From NCBI RefSeq assembly GCF_007896845.1, contig NZ_VOHS01000001.1, positions 62,001 through 126,000 on the forward strand: 64,000 bases of DNA, read 5' to 3'. The translations under genes were made by a program, and so were the position numbers. This stretch comes from Chitinophaga pinensis (GTDB lineage Bacteria > Bacteroidota > Bacteroidia > Chitinophagales > Chitinophagaceae). The notes below the pieces were generated by a model. That model did no database searches, was not told where the DNA came from, and was given only the letters and a program-made list of their open reading frames with translations. Each line of letters starts with the position of its first letter. Position 1 is the stretch's first letter. Positions 63,008 through 64,000 of this stretch are shown here, one piece after another.

Positions 63008-63042
63008 AAAAGGTCTCACAAATATGTGAGACCTTTTTTTAT
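63008..63042 (+). terminator. Terminator after the beta-barrel gene
   Basis: AAAAGGTCTCACA / TGTGAGACCTTTT (13 bp perfect, loop AATA) followed by a T run. Confidence 0.94.
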
Positions 63043-63085
63043 TCAAATTTGATGTAAAATGACTCCGATGTTGATGATTTTTTGA

Positions 63086-63158
63086 AAGGTTGAAAGGATA
63101 ACAAAGGTGGGGGCGTACTTCCTCATTCATACCTCCAGCTTTGAAACCTTACAACCTT
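63086..63158. repeat. Imperfect palindromic element
   Basis: The left arm 63086-63113 and right arm 63132-63158 are imperfect reverse complements sharing AAGGTTG, AAGG, CAAAG and GG-rich ends. The left arm also holds a direct repeat of TGAAAGG. It lies between convergent genes, after the terminator at 63008-63042. It resembles short intergenic REP-type elements, but only one copy is visible here. Confidence 0.45.
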
Positions 63159-63184
63159 AGTATTTTTTGTTGGTGCTCATGGCA

Positions 63185-63502
63185 CTATACACCGGCTACC
63201 TTGTACCTGCGTACTTTTTGAGCCGTCTTGCGTTCCCTGATGCTTTGCGTGACTTTTCTTACTACCCAGCTCAGTGTAAATGTTGGAATGAAATCCAGAC
63301 CAGGGAATAGTTCTTCAATAAAGTTGAACACACTTCCAAAAGCACCCAGGTTACTGCCAAACATCCTGTAAAAAATAATAGCAGAAATTGGGGCCCAGAT
63401 CACGTCACTCACTTCTCCTAAAACCGGCACAGTATAACTTGCACATCCAATCAGGTCCATTACGATACAAGTCCATAATGCAGGGGTAAATCTTCTTTCC
63501 AT
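63185..63502 (-). CDS. Small conserved-looking membrane protein, unknown function
   Basis: 105 residues starting MERRFTPALWTCIVMD. Two or three hydrophobic segments (LWTCIVMDLIGCASYTVPVL; VIWAPISAIIFYRMFG; FIPTFTLSWVV) with acidic residues between, and a strongly basic C-terminus (RKVTQSIRERKTAQKVRRYK) that should sit in the cytosol. The motif DLIGCASYTVPVLGEVSDVIWAPISA looks conserved rather than random, and I recall similar short proteins in Bacteroidota, but I cannot assign a family. It is a single gene, convergent with the beta-barrel gene. Confidence 0.7.
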   Translation of the reverse strand: MERRFTPALWTCIVMDLIGCASYTVPVLGEVSDVIWAPISAIIFYRMFGSNLGAFGSVFNFIEELFPGLDFIPTFTLSWVVRKVTQSIRERKTAQKVRRYKVAGV

Positions 63503-63798
63503 AGACCTCCGCTTTAAATGTTAACAAAGTATAATCAAATAGCTTACCAATTTAAATTACGGTTGACCGGTATGGGAATTACGATGCGGCGTTGTGGCGT
63601 TTTTTGGGAGTAAATCTTTGTAATACAATCTATTAAAAAATGCTGATTTGTTCTCTCTGTGTATTCGTAATCCTTTAATCAAACATAATTGTCCTCTAAA
63701 TAGTATAACGTATTGGCGCTATATAAAGTTACGAAGTATTTAACGTTACAGATCTACGGAATTTTAAATTGCGTAGTTTCACGTAAACTGTTTCCAAC

Positions 63799-64000
63799 AT
63801 GCTTAACGAAAATTCCCGCCGCGATATGATTAAAAAGGCTGCTGCTATGGCGTTTGCTTCCACATCTCTTGCTTCTCTGTCTACCCGTGTGATGGCGCAC
63901 GAAAACAAGGTAGAGGAAAAACTGAAAGGCCAGATCAACCATTCCGTTTGTGCATGGTGCTACAATGACATTCCACTGGAAGACCTCTGTAAGGCGGCCA
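63799..64000 (+). CDS. Start of a Tat-exported protein, probably a hydroxypyruvate-isomerase-like TIM barrel
   Basis: 67 codons are visible before the window ends. The N-terminus MLNENSRRDMIKKAAAMAFA carries a twin-arginine signal (SRRDMIK) and hydrophobic core ending near STRVMAHEN. The mature start, KGQINHSVCAWCYNDIPLEDLCKAA, resembles secreted hydroxypyruvate isomerase or xylose-isomerase-like TIM-barrel proteins of Bacteroidota (a sugar phosphate isomerase/epimerase family). The product name rests on this short match. The 296 bases upstream hold no other gene and no clear promoter, although TAGTTTCA near 63775 is a near-match to the -7 element. Confidence 0.75.
   Translation, partial: MLNENSRRDMIKKAAAMAFASTSLASLSTRVMAHENKVEEKLKGQINHSVCAWCYNDIPLEDLCKAA

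Noticed and set aside
1..64000. Prophage, insertion sequence, CRISPR array or known anti-phage operon
   Set aside because: No transposase, integrase, phage structural gene, terminal inverted repeats with target duplications, or repeat-spacer arrays were found. The nuclease-helicase at 22218 and the HNH gene at 25606 are convergent single enzymes, not a recognisable defence operon.

Overview
The window comes from a Bacteroidota chromosome, most likely Chitinophaga or a close Chitinophagaceae relative. The evidence is a gliding lipoprotein gene (gldH), a type IX secretion C-terminal sorting domain, BatD/BatE, a GLPGLI protein, a fused CcoN-CcoO cytochrome oxidase subunit, LytS/LytTR and rpr-like two-component pairs, and repeated use of the Bacteroidota promoter signature (TTG, about 20 bases, TAnnTTTG) with no obvious Shine-Dalgarno sequences. 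It is ordinary core and lifestyle DNA. I see no prophage, insertion sequence, integron or CRISPR array.

Layout. 1-9 kb: a truncated membrane AraC-type regulator, an HxlR regulator divergent from an NmrA-like reductase, a large repeat-bearing T9SS surface protein whose 5' end is broken by single-base shifts, a methyltransferase, and a second frame-broken secreted protein. 9-16.6 kb: a CAT-anticodon tRNA with an odd T-loop, a HAD phosphatase, three small membrane proteins, then rimP-nusA-infB with a terminator-like hairpin placed directly before the rimP start codon. 16.7-31 kb: housekeeping genes (SurA-type isomerase, long PurF homologue, SixA-like phosphatase, ProC, secreted nuclease, Dna2-like nuclease-helicase, NUMOD4/HNH protein, DusB, CPBP protease, DUF2007, CdsA, Psd, a small Cys-rich secreted protein, YjjG-like HAD). 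31-41 kb: SDR, BatD-BatE, a LytTR regulator with a degenerate LytS-like partner, a gldH-kinase-regulator operon, YicC and an RluE-type pseudouridine synthase.

40.8-51.8 kb is a complete micro-oxic respiration locus: a Cys-rich Crp/Fnr regulator, copper P-type ATPase CcoI, CcoS, fused CcoNO, CcoQ (54 codons), monoheme CcoP, CcoG, CcoH, a TauE/SafE-like membrane protein and oxygen-independent HemN. A Crp/Fnr-style dyad lies just upstream of a good promoter before ccoI. 51.8-52.3 kb is an AT-rich gap with two consensus DnaA boxes. 52.3-64 kb: LpxD-like acyltransferase, an unknown secreted protein, an epimerase, 3-hydroxyacyl-CoA dehydrogenase, PheS, a two-component system divergent from a GLPGLI / TonB-receptor-like pair, a small membrane protein and the start of a Tat-exported TIM-barrel protein.

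The items I would follow first are the rimP leader hairpin, the degenerate histidine kinase, the unusual tRNA T-loop, the DnaA-box gap and the four homopolymer-linked frameshifts in the first 9 kb. No wholly new system is evident.
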